From Sipunculus nudus (taxonomy: Eukaryota; Annelida; Sipuncula; Golfingiida; Sipunculidae), in assembly GCA_026874595.1 (NCBI GenBank), contig CM049313.1, forward strand, positions 42,996,659-43,060,658: DNA of 64,000 nucleotides, given 5' to 3'. Positions 26,740 to 39,100 of the stretch are shown piece by piece. A model generated the notes under the pieces. That model was not told the DNA's origin and did not search any database. It saw only the letters and a list, made by a program, of their open reading frames with translations. Numbering within the stretch: the first letter of the stretch is position 1; each line of letters starts with the position of its first letter. The position numbers and the translations under genes were made by a program.

Positions 26740-28569
26740 CTGTGCAGCTAATGGCCGATTATCCGTGAGCATTTCCCATCTGCTGGCAAAAGTTCTATGG
26801 CCGATTTTAATCAAAATTTGCATGGTGACAATGGACATACGAGTATGGATATGACGAATTATTAATTTTTATAATTCAATATACATGAGCTTCGTTCAAC
26901 AACTATAAACACTGACGATTAAGTGTCTAACCTAAACTGGTCAGAATCATTCTGAGCACGAAGAAAACAGGCCACAGTGATCCAATTTCAGGTTCTCGAG
27001 GAGATCTTACACAGTCCACGATGGTTGCCACATTATAACCCTGGCAATAGAGATGCTAAATTATATTTGTAGTTACAATGTGTGCCCTGTAAGCGGACGG
27101 CGGTAGAATAATCACAGAAAAATCATATCGCAATATCTCAACATGGCTTGTAATCAGCTGAACTAACAATCCCAATTTGTGTCGAGAAAATTGTTAATTG
27201 TGGGTTGCGCAAACAGTGAAGTTACAGCACAGGACTGCATTAAATAGCTTCACACAAATAAAAACATCCCCTGTATAATTAATGTACACTGCCGCCAATT
27301 AATTGTTCTTCGCAGGCCTTACTGGAAGACGGCTAATATGGGGGACGCCATACTGCATCTAGTATCTAATGGAAACATCTAAACTATTTTGAAAGAAAAC
27401 AAAATTAGAAAAATTTAATATGCGCTGTAAAAGCACGAAATAACTCACCACTGAAAGCTAAAGCGCGAAATAATTCTATTCACTAAAGTATAATATAGAG
27501 TGCGAAATAACTCTATACTATCGTACAAAGCGCGGAATAACTCTAAGCACTTTCTTTGAGTCCAGGTAACTTGGAATCCGAGTTCAACGCAAATCTCCTT
27601 TTTCTCCTTTAAAAAATTAAATGGAAGGAAATTTGAGATTATCGTGTGTATTTTATGTTAGTTTACCTGCACATGTTTATATATGTAAGCTGAATGTTTA
27701 TTTACATTGAACTGTCGATATAGAATTATTACTTGGTAAGTATAGTCTTCTTGAGACCTAATATTGTGTTGGTAGTCTGCACACGTACATAAGTGATAGA
27801 GCTTTTTTTCTTACTGGGCTCGAGACGAGCTTTATCTGATTTCTAAAGTCCCCCCCCCCCCCCTCGAATCCCAGTACAAGTCCGTGTCCAGGACGATCAA
27901 AGTTTAAGTCCGAGTCCCTAAAAAGGTGACTCGAGTCCGGACTCTGGTCCCCAAAAGTCCCACATCCCTACAACGGCCTTTACGAAACAATAATCTCAAA
28001 ACCTGTTCAAGTTGAGCAATATGATGGTATTTTGTAATATACTTTCTTCTGACAATGTAACTATGAACCAGAACAAAGCGTGACTTGGTTGTTTAACTTG
28101 ATTATGTACCTTAATTGTAAATTGATCTGTAATAAAGCGGTTTAAACGTTATGGACCTAAGGAACTGTGGAAACTTTCGAACAGTCATTCATAAAACACG
28201 CAAGCCTCAGGTCTAAAATGACACAGTACTTTTGTAAAAAAAAAGTTCCTTTCCACGAGTACAGGGCCGGATTCAGGATTTTGGAAAAGGGGGGGGGAGG
28301 TCCAATCCAGGAGGACTAAGGAAACACCTAAAAAAAAGGTCCCCACGTCCGGAAAAGGGGGAGTCCAGTCCGAAAATTTTTGTCTAAAACCCTTAGAAAC
28401 GGTTGCATCAGATGAAAAGGGGGTGTCCGGACCCCCCCCCCCCCCCTCCGGATCTGCTACTGAAGTATGTTTACATTGCCCACACAACTTCTGTTGTATC
28501 CCATGCAGTGGGATCCACTTATCCTAACTAAGATATGTCTCATGGCATTTTAAAAAAAAATCTACTTAC

Positions 28570-28660
28570 CGATGATGCCATTTTGATTCTGTGACATCAC
28601 TAGATTCAAAGTAATCAACCATATATACCAAAGCATCCGAAAAATTTCTGGTAATGCCAT
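28570..28660 (-). CDS. Possible signal-peptide exon, copy B
   Basis: ATG at 28660 and donor G|GTAAGT at 28569. It encodes MALPEIFRMLWYIWLITLNL followed by VMSQNQNGII. Compared with copy A, two Asp codons are deleted in frame and five residues differ, mostly hydrophobic exchanges. The 1.8-kb gap to the cysteine exon contains repeat insertions. Confidence 0.45.
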
Positions 28661-29636
28661 TGCATGCGCTTTAGATGCTGGTATCTTTTTCTCGGCCGCA
28701 AAACATGTGATCATATCTGTGACAGCCGGCCTGCGGTATGTATAACTGTTCTCTCTTTCAAGATATGTTTATTGTAGGTAGCTTCTGCGCGGGTTTAATT
28801 AATATAACCACGTAAGGGGAGACAAAAGATACCAAGGCCACGCCAAAGACTCATTAAGCCTACGGTCTCTGAGTCCAAAACCAAGCAATGAAATTTGTTT
28901 TCTTTTATTTTTTGTAAAATGGTCGAAAAAAAATAAAAGACAAAAACATACTTCATTTTTTTAAATGGTACAAATATGACCAACACAATATTCGATATAT
29001 TTTCATTTATCCCTCTCCCTCGCGCAACTGTGTTTTATGAAGTACAAATTCCAGAACATTAATTAGCAACAGCCATGAGGATTTTGTACACATTACTTAT
29101 ACAGACGATATTTTAGGTGGTGAATCCGTCAAAATATTTTATGTGGCCTAATATTGGATGTTCAGTCATTGTTCGTCACGACGCTGTGTCCAATAATTAT
29201 TAGCGATGTTCCTTTTTTCCTTGATTTATTTTATCACCAGGTTATAGGAGCATTACAGGCCTGTTTCCAGTGGTAATATAAGTGCACTTATATAAACACT
29301 TTCTGGCAACGCTTTCCCAGTCAGCCACTGAAACGTGTTATAATTTTGAACTCACAAAAGACACGGACTGGGCAGGAATTTAAGAATAATTTGCTTATAA
29401 TTCTTGTTCTCACATAATTGTGTTAAATTTGTTTACGTATAATTAATGCCTATATATAAATACCTCCGTTGCATTTGTTAATATCAGAATGTACAAAAAC
29501 AGTCTGGATTTATGTTTAATTTGTCTCTATTCCAAAAAAAATCAATGGTATATAACTTTTATCACCAATTGCCTTGTCTCATTTCCTTCTTCTGTATAGC
29601 ATATAAACTTTGTGCGGCAAAAAGCACACTCTATAT

Positions 29637-30278
29637 TTTTCCAGAAATTTGCTAATGAGTATGGATTCTTACATGTTGCCACTAGCCCATATCATCATAA
29701 TGGTATGGTAGAGAGAACCATAAAGACAGTAAAAAGATTAATAAAGAAATGTAAACACTGTGGAAATGATCTGAGCATGGCATTGTTATGTCTTAAAACT
29801 ACTCCTGTAGATTCACATTTACCATCACCTTGTGTATTATTGAATAACAGAATGTACAAGTCAAACTTGCCAAATATATCACTAATGAATAATAAGTTGT
29901 CAGCACAAGTTCAATTTCATCATGATGATGTAATACACAGGCTGCTTGATAGACCAGAATCTCAGAAAAGTGTCATGATAATGGTGCAGCACGCTTACCA
30001 GAATTAGCAATAAATCAAAATGTTGATGTACAAGACCCAATGAACAAAACTTGGGCTGCAGGAAATATTGTTGATAAAACTCAGAATAGACATGGCAGAG
30101 AATATATGTAGAGGTAGATGGAAAACAATATCAGAGAAATAGACACCACGTTCAACCCAGGATTGTAGACAGAACAGGAGATGTTGATTATGAACCTGGT
30201 GATGAACCTGGTGATTGTGAGCATTATAGGACATCCAGGGGAAGGCTGATTAAAAAGCCTGATAGGTTAGATTTGTAA
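29637..30278 (+). pseudogene. Ty3/gypsy pol remnant, integrase C-terminal part and pol tail
   Basis: The plus strand encodes KFANEYGFLHVATSPYHHNG and then MVERTIKTVKRL, the integrase core stretch with the catalytic Glu in the VER block. The ALLCLKTTP and SPCVLLNNRMYKSNLP blocks follow. At least two frameshifts break the reading: one near 29965 and one near 30100. The pol tail ends with a basic KKPDRLDL and TAA at 30276-30278. Everything upstream, including protease, RT, RNase H and the first two catalytic Asp residues, is missing. Dead element. Confidence 0.85.
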
Positions 30279-30544
30279 GTGAACATTGTATAAGTATGTG
30301 CATGTTTGTATATTTTCATGTAAGACATGTATATCTGTAATCATTTACAGACACCAAACTTTGGATACTTTTTCACACAGTTTATTAACATGATAATATT
30401 AGAAACAATACATCATGTAAAAGATTCAATCAGCAATCAAGTATTTTTCAATATGTTACTTTAAGAAAATAGTGACAATAACCAAGTTTAATACCATACA
30501 TAAATTATATTAAACTATGTTATTTCTTTTCTAAAGAAGTGGCG

Positions 30545-30795
30545 TGTAACATGATGTATATTGCATATTGTCGACTATTATAATGTTGTTTGGCGCCGTA
30601 TGGTGGCGACACCTGTCGACCATCATTGGTACTATATTAAGGGATGTGACGTGTATCATAATGACCGGATCTTCCGGTAGAGACAGCTCATGGCGTGAAC
30701 TCGGCCGAGCACATGTGAACCAGTCTGAAATAAAATAAGTAGAAACCATCCTGGACTTTATGATATGTTTACCTAGGGTACTAGGAACATAATAC
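30545..30795 (+). mobile_element. Ty3/gypsy 3' LTR, approximate end
   Basis: A purine-rich tract AAAGAAGTGGCG precedes TGTAACATGATG, a usual Ty3/gypsy LTR start. Inside are a TATATTAAGGG promoter-like block near 30631 and GAAATAAAATAAG, a polyadenylation-like block, near 30727. The right end near AACATAATACA (about 30795) is uncertain. No 5' LTR was found. Confidence 0.6.
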
Positions 30796-32129
30796 AGTGT
30801 AAACACAGCACACATAACAAATGTGTTGCTATCTTGAGTTTTCATTGTATGAAACCTGTTGATTTAGGATTCGATTTACTTATCATACACAGACTAAACT
30901 ACATCATAATGGGGTGTGCTAGCGATGACAATCTTATCTCCGTGATTTCGTGTATTGTTAAGAATTATTGATGGTAACAGAGCGAGCCTAAATGTTAAAT
31001 AAGAATATGCTGTACCTTCATGTGCAGACTAACTTAACGGACAAAAAAGAGACCGGCAAACCCGCTGAACGTAATGGCTCAATGACCGACCGGCGTGTGA
31101 AAATATTGAGGATATAGGAATTTATATATATATTGTGATAGGCTTATATTCAAGAACTCAACGTCATCTGCATCCTGTTACGGCGTCTCAATCTTTAATT
31201 AAGATATTTTAACGACAAATCTCTGAATCTTCGACAGTTTGCCTTAAATTATTCTTTAGTATTTATGTCACAAAGTGCATGCCCTCACAAATGTCGTGTT
31301 TTGCATCTATGGTAATACTGTTAGTTTTCATTTCTTTCAAAAAGATATTTACAATTAGATAAATTTATCTATTATTTTTAGTTGTCAGTCTGATCTATAA
31401 TAATCACATTATGACCACATCTAAACATAATTGTAAAATTTAGATTTTTATATAATATTATGAATTATAACACATATATCAATTATCTAGTTATTTTGAA
31501 ACAAAAAATAAAGAATCGGTAGACACAGTTAATAAACAAGAGCCCGTGGACATAATGCTCTTTTCTAAACTTTAAGTATCTGAACATATCATATTTCAAT
31601 GTTGAATTTTTTTTCATTTATTTTAATGGCGGAAAATTACTTTTTTTTTCAGATAAAAATCACCAAACAGATATTGTGCCTTACCTGCTTTATGTCATAA
31701 TTTCATGTAAATGCAGGTCCCATACTCATTAACTGTTAAAGATAAAATCAACATTGAGTGTATATCTGGTTTGTATCCACTTTCATAACTATTGTCTTCA
31801 ACTATTGTTTTGTGCTAAAAATGGACAAAATCAGTTCGTAAATGCATTTAAAATATTGCTTGCCCTACCAAATCACTACGTCGGCTAACTTTATTTGTCC
31901 ACCACACATGTCCATATTCAAAACAAGGAAACCGTTGTCAAGAAAACGTGTGAACAGACAATTGAAGACGCCTGGGAAGAACTTACCAGGTAAGCTAAAT
32001 CTCAATTACTTTTGTACAAGTTGTTTTCGCTTCTTCCTAGCACGAGCTTGTTGTTCAGTCATCAGCACTGTTAGTTCGAACTCCAGGGGCCAGTGACACC
32101 TCGATGCGAAAACAGTTATCATATAACAG
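30796..32129. other. Non-coding with repeat traces and one weak exon candidate
   Basis: A repeat block at 31540-31830 (AAACAAGAGCCCGTGGACAT, then TTTGTATCCACTTTCAT) recurs in part at 33595-33665. No gene is established. Confidence 0.4.
31908..31989 (+). CDS. Weak candidate first coding exon, unidentified
   Basis: From ATG at 31908 the frame encodes MSIFKTRKPLSRKRVNRQLK and TPGKNLP, ending at a good donor CCAG|GTAAGC. The peptide is basic and of no known family. No following plus-strand exon was found in the next 10 kb. This may be chance. Confidence 0.15.
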
Positions 32130-32390
32130 ATAGGCGATTTCATGTTTTGTCGACATACGTTCCCTGATGCCATAACCAGTTAGACAGGCCCAGTCGATAT
32201 GATTTGACTTAACCTGAGTAGGTGATTTCATATTTTGTAAACACACATTTCCTGTTACCAGGACCGGTTATACAGGCCGAGTCGATATGCTTTGATTAAA
32301 CCCCAGTCGGCGATCTCATACTTTGTAAACTCATCCCTGTTGCCATGACCAGTTAGAGAATTAGGCCAAGAAGATATGATTTAAATAAAA
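32130..32390 (+). repeat. Tandem repeat, about 89-bp unit, three copies
   Basis: Units starting near 32132, 32221 and 32310 share GGCGATTTCAT or GGTGATTTCAT, TTTTGTAAAC, CCAGTTAGA and CAGTCGATATG blocks. They are diverged. The minus-strand frame at 32055-32246 is a by-product. Confidence 0.75.
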
Positions 32391-33360
32391 AGTTCTCATT
32401 TAATGAATAATAAGTATTATTGCCGAGAGATGTGATCATATTGTAAAACTAATTATAACAAAATACGATCTCTTAGATAAGATCCTACAAGGATATGAGT
32501 TAACAAATAGCTCCATAGGGGGCGACGGTTCTTTTGCATATTAATAGGTTTTATATAAATGCTTAAACAATTGTCAGGGCGACACACTCTCTAACATTAA
32601 AAGTAGGAACCAAAGATCATGAAACTGCAGACTAATTTTCTGCGGACTCAAATGCAGGCTTCACTCACAATCGAAGGTTTGACAGGCGACCTTTTACAAA
32701 TATGCAAATATCGAAGATCCACCTCATTCGCTTGACATAAGCTAGCACACGCAGTTCCTGATTAGGTGGCGTCCATTCAGACAGTTGATTACGTGATCTC
32801 TAATGGTCTGATATTTTTAATGGCCAGACAGCTTGTCTTTCCTTGGTTTTAGTGTCAGCAATCGATGCAGTATTTAGATGCATAAAAGAAAGGAGATTTA
32901 CGCAATAAATGGACTTTGTCATGACTTACACCTTCTTTGCTATTCATTTCCACTTACAACACACCTTTCAAAGTTATAAATAAATACCTGTATACAAGAC
33001 TCTGCTCTAGGAATAAAGAATACTTGTTTTTTGTGTTTTATTTTGAAAGTTAAATCTTCGTTCATAGTCCACATCTTTTATAACATTTATTCAACATACT
33101 TGCAGACACGGAAAAATTGTGAAGTGTATACAAGTTGTACTTAAGCTGTACTATGGAATGGTTATGTAATATTATAATCTTACATATACCAGAACAAAAT
33201 AAGAAAGAAAGTGAGTGCTAAAGAGTTATTTGAGTTATCCGATAAACTACTTCTTTGCCAACAAACCTGGGTTCAAATATATTTTCACCGTACTTGTTCA
33301 TGTCCCCATATGTTGGCAATTTTGTTTATATAGAATAAGCTCCACCACATCTCCTTAAAA

Positions 33361-33870
33361 AAACAAAGTAAACCAATTTACAGGGTCCTGGGAACCTGAT
33401 TAAGAATGGTCAAATTCCCCAATTAAAACAAACCAATTTATAGGGTCCAGGGAACCTGATTAAGAACGGCTAAATTTTTAACATATAAAACCTCACTCCA
33501 TAATTACACATATGGAAAATTGCTCCATCAAGGAGCAATCTTAAAAAGTAAATGGAATTTGTCATTGCTCATTTATATTCATGATAAAAGCAAGAACTAA
33601 TGTGTAAGGTTTGTACCCACTTTCATTACTATTGGTTTCAATGTGCTAAAAAATTCAGAAAAAACTGCTGTTTCCCATACTCCTGTACAATGGCTGTTGT
33701 TCAGCAGAACAACCTTCAGATCAACTTTATCGATGTAAAAAAATTAAAAAAATAAACCAATTCACAGGATCCTCGGAACCTGATTAAGAACGGCTAATTA
33801 ACCAATTAAAACAAAGTAAACCAATTTACAGGGTCCTCAGGACCTGATTAAGAAAGGTTAAATTAGAATG
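33361..33870 (+). repeat. Interspersed 64-bp repeat, about four copies
   Basis: The block AAACCAATTTACAGGGTCC, GGAACCTGATTAAGAA and GGCTAA recurs near 33370, 33429, 33752 and 33817. The copies are in two pairs separated by a block related to 31640-31800. Confidence 0.75.
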
Positions 33871-35760
33871 TTTAATGTTGCTCCTTAAATACACATATGG
33901 ATAATTGGTCAATCATGGAGTCACCATGAAATAAAAAATGTGAGTTGAATTAGTCATTTTCAATTGATCCTGGTCCGCGTGCTTGCGTGTGTGTGCAGGA
34001 ACACTTTTCTTAAATTGGGTTTTCTATATATTGCATATAAAGAACAATTTTATTTAGGTTGAAATAGGGTCTTCTGCACATCTGATGCCTTTGATTAATA
34101 TTGAGAGTGAATGTTTCTGGATTATAATGAATGACTTGGCCGGAACGACTGGTAAGATTGATTGTATAAATGTCATGGCATGGTTACGCAACATGTCGCT
34201 GATCCTTAAGTATCTCCAATAAACTTGACTGCAGCATTATCAATGTCAGCGGATTATTTTTCTTTCATATCCCATTCCCAAGTTTTAAAACGCAAACAAA
34301 CAGGATTCTGGTTAATATTTAATACTTAATTATCTGCTGATTCGATTGTATTCATTGAACCGAAAATGCCAATTTTTTTATACATATTTAAGCCCGTCTA
34401 CCGATCTGGCCTGCCTGTCGATTGGTCTGACCCATATAAGGGACCGATAATGGACAGCCCAGTTACTGATGCACTGCTGTGTAAATACATTGGTCCATCT
34501 GTAGATAACTGATTTAATTTTTTTAATAAAATGTTAATGTTCTAGTCTGGCAGTAATTTCTTTTGTTTCAGACAAATACATCACGGTAATGAATTTCAGT
34601 TTATTGTAACATAATCACATTTTACAGAGTTTTTCCATTCTAATCCTTGACATCATTACATACAAGTGAATTCATCATTGCTAGAAATTACAATAACAAT
34701 TTCTATGTTTGTTTCGGAAAAGTGTCTCATACATTCACTATCTAACACGCGTAAGGAATCTTTGGCGTCAGGGTGATGAAGGCTGGTGGGAAGTCGGGCA
34801 GCACTCCTTAAATGTTCAGACAGAGGCGAGATTTAGTTAAGTCTCGACAAACGGTTATAAAAAATACAAATATCACAAGCAAGGAGCAAATCCTGTCTTT
34901 TAAAGATTTTCAGACAATACCCATTTTCAATCAATTTTTATCTTTAAATTTCATTTGGACTGTATGATTTCACTTTATTTAGGTTTCTATCACCAACTAT
35001 CAGATTGTGAATATGAGTTCATTTTGTATAATTTTCTATCAGCAATTTATCATTAACATGTCAAAACACATTTGATACCCGAAAGGTTACAGATATTATA
35101 TTTTAACAAATTTGTTATAAGGGCAATCCAATGTGCATCCAGTGCATTACATCAGTAATTATGATGAAGATGGGCAGCCCAATAACGGATCCTTTATCGA
35201 AGGGCTCCAACATATATATATGTATATATTTATATATATATATTTATATAAATTTTCATACACAGAATCAAATACTATTTATTTTCTGTACGATTTAGCT
35301 GTCTTGAATGAAATGGTGAGGTACCAACCCGTCCCGGAGGCCGTCTTTGTACGAAAGAATGCTTGGCTCGGAAGGATGTCTTTTCGTTGCGTTTACTGAA
35401 GGGACCCATCGTTTTTGGCACGTGTTCATGTAACTCTAGGAGAGGTTCTTATTCCAGTGATTTCACTCAGAGATAATTGCTTGTTTCGGGCCGTTGAAAG
35501 GGAAAGGATGTAATGTCTTTGGGGGCATCAACTCCCTTGAGATGTGTGCAAAATGCCCCCCCCCCCCATATACACAGGGGTGTAGTGGTATTACACATTA
35601 ATATCAAATACGAAATATTGGTATATAATATCAACACATTGAATGAAACGTTTACATATCTGTGATCACAACGTCGTAACAAATCGAGAAAATCGCTATG
35701 TCATGCTATTTCCGTAAATCTGATGAAACTTGAAACTATCATTTTACCAATGCGTAAAGA
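33871..35760. other. Non-coding, 3' flank of the receptor gene
   Basis: AT-rich. The plus-strand frame at 35133-35399 and a minus-strand frame over 35270-35410 both look slightly biased, but neither has splice sites or recognisable domains. A C homopolymer lies at about 35558. Confidence 0.4.
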
Positions 35761-35766
35761 TTTATT
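35761..35766 (-). terminator. Candidate polyadenylation signal of the receptor gene
   Basis: TTTATT on the plus strand is AATAAA on the minus strand, about 120 bp after the receptor stop codon. A second AATAAA lies about 20 bp further on. Confidence 0.4.
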
Positions 35767-35885
35767 TTGACATGCCGCTATTATTTATTATATGTTATAA
35801 AGTATAAACCTTTTTATATCCATATAATAAATGACACTATCCCTTACATATTTACTTAAGCACGAATTATTAACATATCTAGTTA

Positions 35886-36123
35886 TCAATGCATGCTAGC
35901 AATAGGAGGGGGAGGCGGCGGAAAGCTGTCGTCAATATGGACGCTGCCCATTCCGCTGTCTTGTGACGTGGCAATGAACCTGACCGGATGTGACGCACCA
36001 GCCTTCGGGGTGTCGTCTGCTGAAGGTCCTGGATCCTCCTTAAAGTCATTGATGTCCGCATAAAAACTAAATATCTGAGACTCGTAACTGTTTGCTGACG
36101 TATCGCCCTCCGATCGGTACCGA
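35886..36123 (-). CDS. Receptor last coding exon, cytoplasmic tail
   Basis: The acceptor TATTTCTTTCATTAG is followed by 79 codons including the TGA at 35886-35888. The tail includes NSYESQIFSFYADIND, then DSGMGSVHIDDSF and six prolines before IASMH. Motifs that can be seen: YESQ (YxxQ type), YADI (YxxI type), DSGMGS (form of the beta-TrCP degron DSGxxS), FPPPPPP (contains the EVH1 ligand core FPPPP). There is no ITAM, because the first Tyr lacks a hydrophobic residue at +3. Confidence 0.9.
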
Positions 36124-39100
36124 CTAATGAAAGAAATACATACATTTATAACCCTATCAAGAAAGTGAATATGAGGTAATTTTTTATTTATTTTATTTTT
36201 TTTCTCACGCAAACATAGTTACCTTTCTTTTGCATCAAATTAAGCAAAGAAAGATTTCTTAAGGTTATAACATATTTTAGAAACATAACAGAAAATATCT
36301 CATTAACGCCAAATATTCCTTTCAAATTATCTCGAATTGGGTTTCTCAAAATGTCTCTGACTTCCTTCATACGTACCTCCGACTGGTGACCACGAATTTT
36401 CTGATAGAGAAGAGCGTTATCGTAAGGATCACCACGGCAACCAGAGCAACTGTTACGTACAGCCAGAACAAAACGCCTGGCATATAATAATTAATTATTG
36501 ATTATCTTAACAAATCCATAAGTGTATCTTGATATCTAATTGTTGAACTAAATTTGCCAAACATTTTTATTCAGATTTTGAGAAGTTTGAGGGAATTTAG
36601 ATCTTTTATATATATTCTAAATTGCCTGCGACTCATAAAATAGTAAATGGGCATAATATAAATATGCACGTGTGTGTAAATTAAACTTACTGTTGGTGCT
36701 GTTCTTTTTCTTTTCTATTTCAGAGTCCTTTGTAGTTGGCGCTGTCCTATCTGTTTTAAATATTTTAATTAAACATTTTGATAAAATTCCTCTTGGACTG
36801 GTATGTGGATAAATAATTTGGCATAAAGACTGGCAAATGTTTACGGGTAAATGTTGGGTATTTCATTTTCTATTCCATTTGTCGGTCCCAAATATTTAAA
36901 TATGAAATTAATTGGCTCTGGGAGATTTCACAAAAACACATTATTTTTTTCACGAGTGGAAACTGAGAATTTATAGCAAACATGTCAACAGAATAAATGA
37001 TCAGATCAATTTCTGATAATCCATCTGCATATTTGCGGGATGAGGCACATCCTGTCGATTTGAATTAGATTAAAAAAATGATATACACCGCTCAAGGCTG
37101 AAAATTGAGGGGAAGTATAGATGGTGACACTGGTATCACTGTATGAAAGAAATTGAATAAAAGGCTTCAGTCGCTTCGACGTCAAATTTTAACTTTGTTG
37201 CTTAAATCTAAGTCACAGATAAATAAAGTTTAGAAAAGATGGGGTTCAAAACATCAACAAATTATGAGAATTTGCTATGGCATAAATCCTTATTTATAAA
37301 AGATCGCAAACGATGCCGGTCAGCAATATTGATATTAATATAAATCAGGATTAATTATCTATATTAAATGTTTGGCCGATGACCACAAGTTTATGTAACC
37401 GTTGTATCTGTAGCCATATTCTGTAAATCTGGTAACATTTTTTTTTTTATTATGAGGAATATGCTCGATGTGGGGTCCGGAAAAAGAAGAAACCATTTGA
37501 AATCTTACCAAAACACATCACTGTGACGTTGTCGGAACATGTGCGCTGGGCCCATCCTAGGTCACCACCTCTTTGGAGCAAAACTCCACAGTTCAACGTT
37601 CCCTCAGATTCATTGGTGAAAAACTTGTTAGGAGGCACACCTGCGAGAGCGGTAAATATTAAAGGCGTCCATTCCAATATCTGACGTGTTTGATATAAAG
37701 ATAATTTCTTGAAACTTTTATAAAAAAAAAATAAGCCAAAGAAGCGGTGCACAGACTCTCCATTTTGTTTATATCCACATGTTTATGTGGGGGCACCAAC
37801 ATGTCCACCGGTCCTAATCCAAACACACGTCCAACGAGTCATCTGCCGATAAATCAAACCAAGTAGAATATATAAAAACAAAACTAAGTTTTTCCCACCA
37901 TTTAAATTTTTTTAATTAGATCGAAACTGAGGCCCTATAGTGATATACACACCGAACAAACTGATGTACGGCAACGTCATTAGATGTGAATATCCTAAAT
38001 ATAGGTCAGCATATTTTCCTACGTATAAACGATATGCATAATAATCAATATATATTCTGATAGTTTGCTCAGTGCCTGTGTATATCATTTATTTAAAGAT
38101 ACTGTTTTTCTAAATTTACACGTCAAACGCCTGAAATTCGGCGGAAAGATTAGACTCATTTAATATCTAGGTCGTTGGCCATAACGGATAAGGACATTAT
38201 ATATACATTCCTGTTCTGACAAGGAAACTCCTTTTGACATAATACTTAATAAAACCCACTGAACCGATATAATGTTAATAATTAAAAAGTTTTCCCCTAT
38301 AAATCTTGTTACCGCGACAAAGATATTCAGTTGCACCTGGGAGTGGATTGTCCAAAAGCAGACAAGATGGAAGTGTTACCTGCCTGTTTTTGTAAGTTCT
38401 GGGGTTTCAGCGTACCAGCCCCTCTTCCTGAGTCCTAGCCACAGATCCCATTCCCCAGAAAAATGACCGGCCACGGGGAACGTCGTACTTAAATTCCCAC
38501 CGAGTGACAGGCATTGTTTCACGGCTTCATACCAGGTGGCGTCACGTGTAACTTTGCCGAGGCACGACCGCTGTCCCGAATACCGTTTACATCCATATGG
38601 CGTGCAGCTTGAACAGTCTATAATTTTAAAAGAAGAGAAATAGGTTGTGAATTGTATTATGAATATCGCTATATTTGTGAGAACATATAAATTACTCGTC
38701 TCTCTGTGAATAACAGAGGCTTTGAAAATGTTCAAATCATTATCTTTAGGGGCCAATATATTAGTTTAATGTATTTTAATTGAACTGGATATGTAACAAT
38801 ATAGGCCAATGCTAGTCGATGTGCTTTCTATCCTACACATGATGAAACAAATGACGTGATAATAGTGATAACATAGTGGTCAGAGACCACAACGACCTCC
38901 GCCAGGACCCTAAATAAACTACACAGTAACACCGGAAATGTGTGCACGGATCAACAACTCCCGTTACTGGTGAACAAGTGTCTCTTGGCATTGACAGGGA
39001 CAAAACTCATACAATGATAATTAAGATAAATGCAAATGGTTAATAGATTGTTCCAAGGGTACCTTCTTATCCTCAAAAAAATGTCATCAAAACCTGTTGA

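Larger units (their letters stand above)
26211..29636. repeat. 3.1-kb segment, diverged copy B
   Basis: This copy follows the block order of 1300-4404 with substitutions at roughly every tenth base. Several insertions are present, including C and G homopolymers at 27849, 28291 and 28432 and a CGCGAAATAA-like expansion near 27440-27540. It ends at 29636, exactly where Ty3/gypsy coding sequence begins. It predates the large duplication, judging by divergence. Confidence 0.8.

Noticed and set aside
30531-30845. Minus-strand ORF starting with a signal-peptide-like stretch and a donor-like GTAAAC
   Set aside because: It lies mostly across the Ty3/gypsy LTR (30545 to about 30795), and no following exon exists.
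32130-32390. Regularly spaced repeats considered as a CRISPR-like array
   Set aside because: The genome is eukaryotic with introns, the units are diverged, and there are no distinct spacers.
35133-35399. Plus-strand ORF with a more complex C-terminal part
   Set aside because: It passes through a TATATA run and has no splice sites or family match. The opposite strand is equally open.
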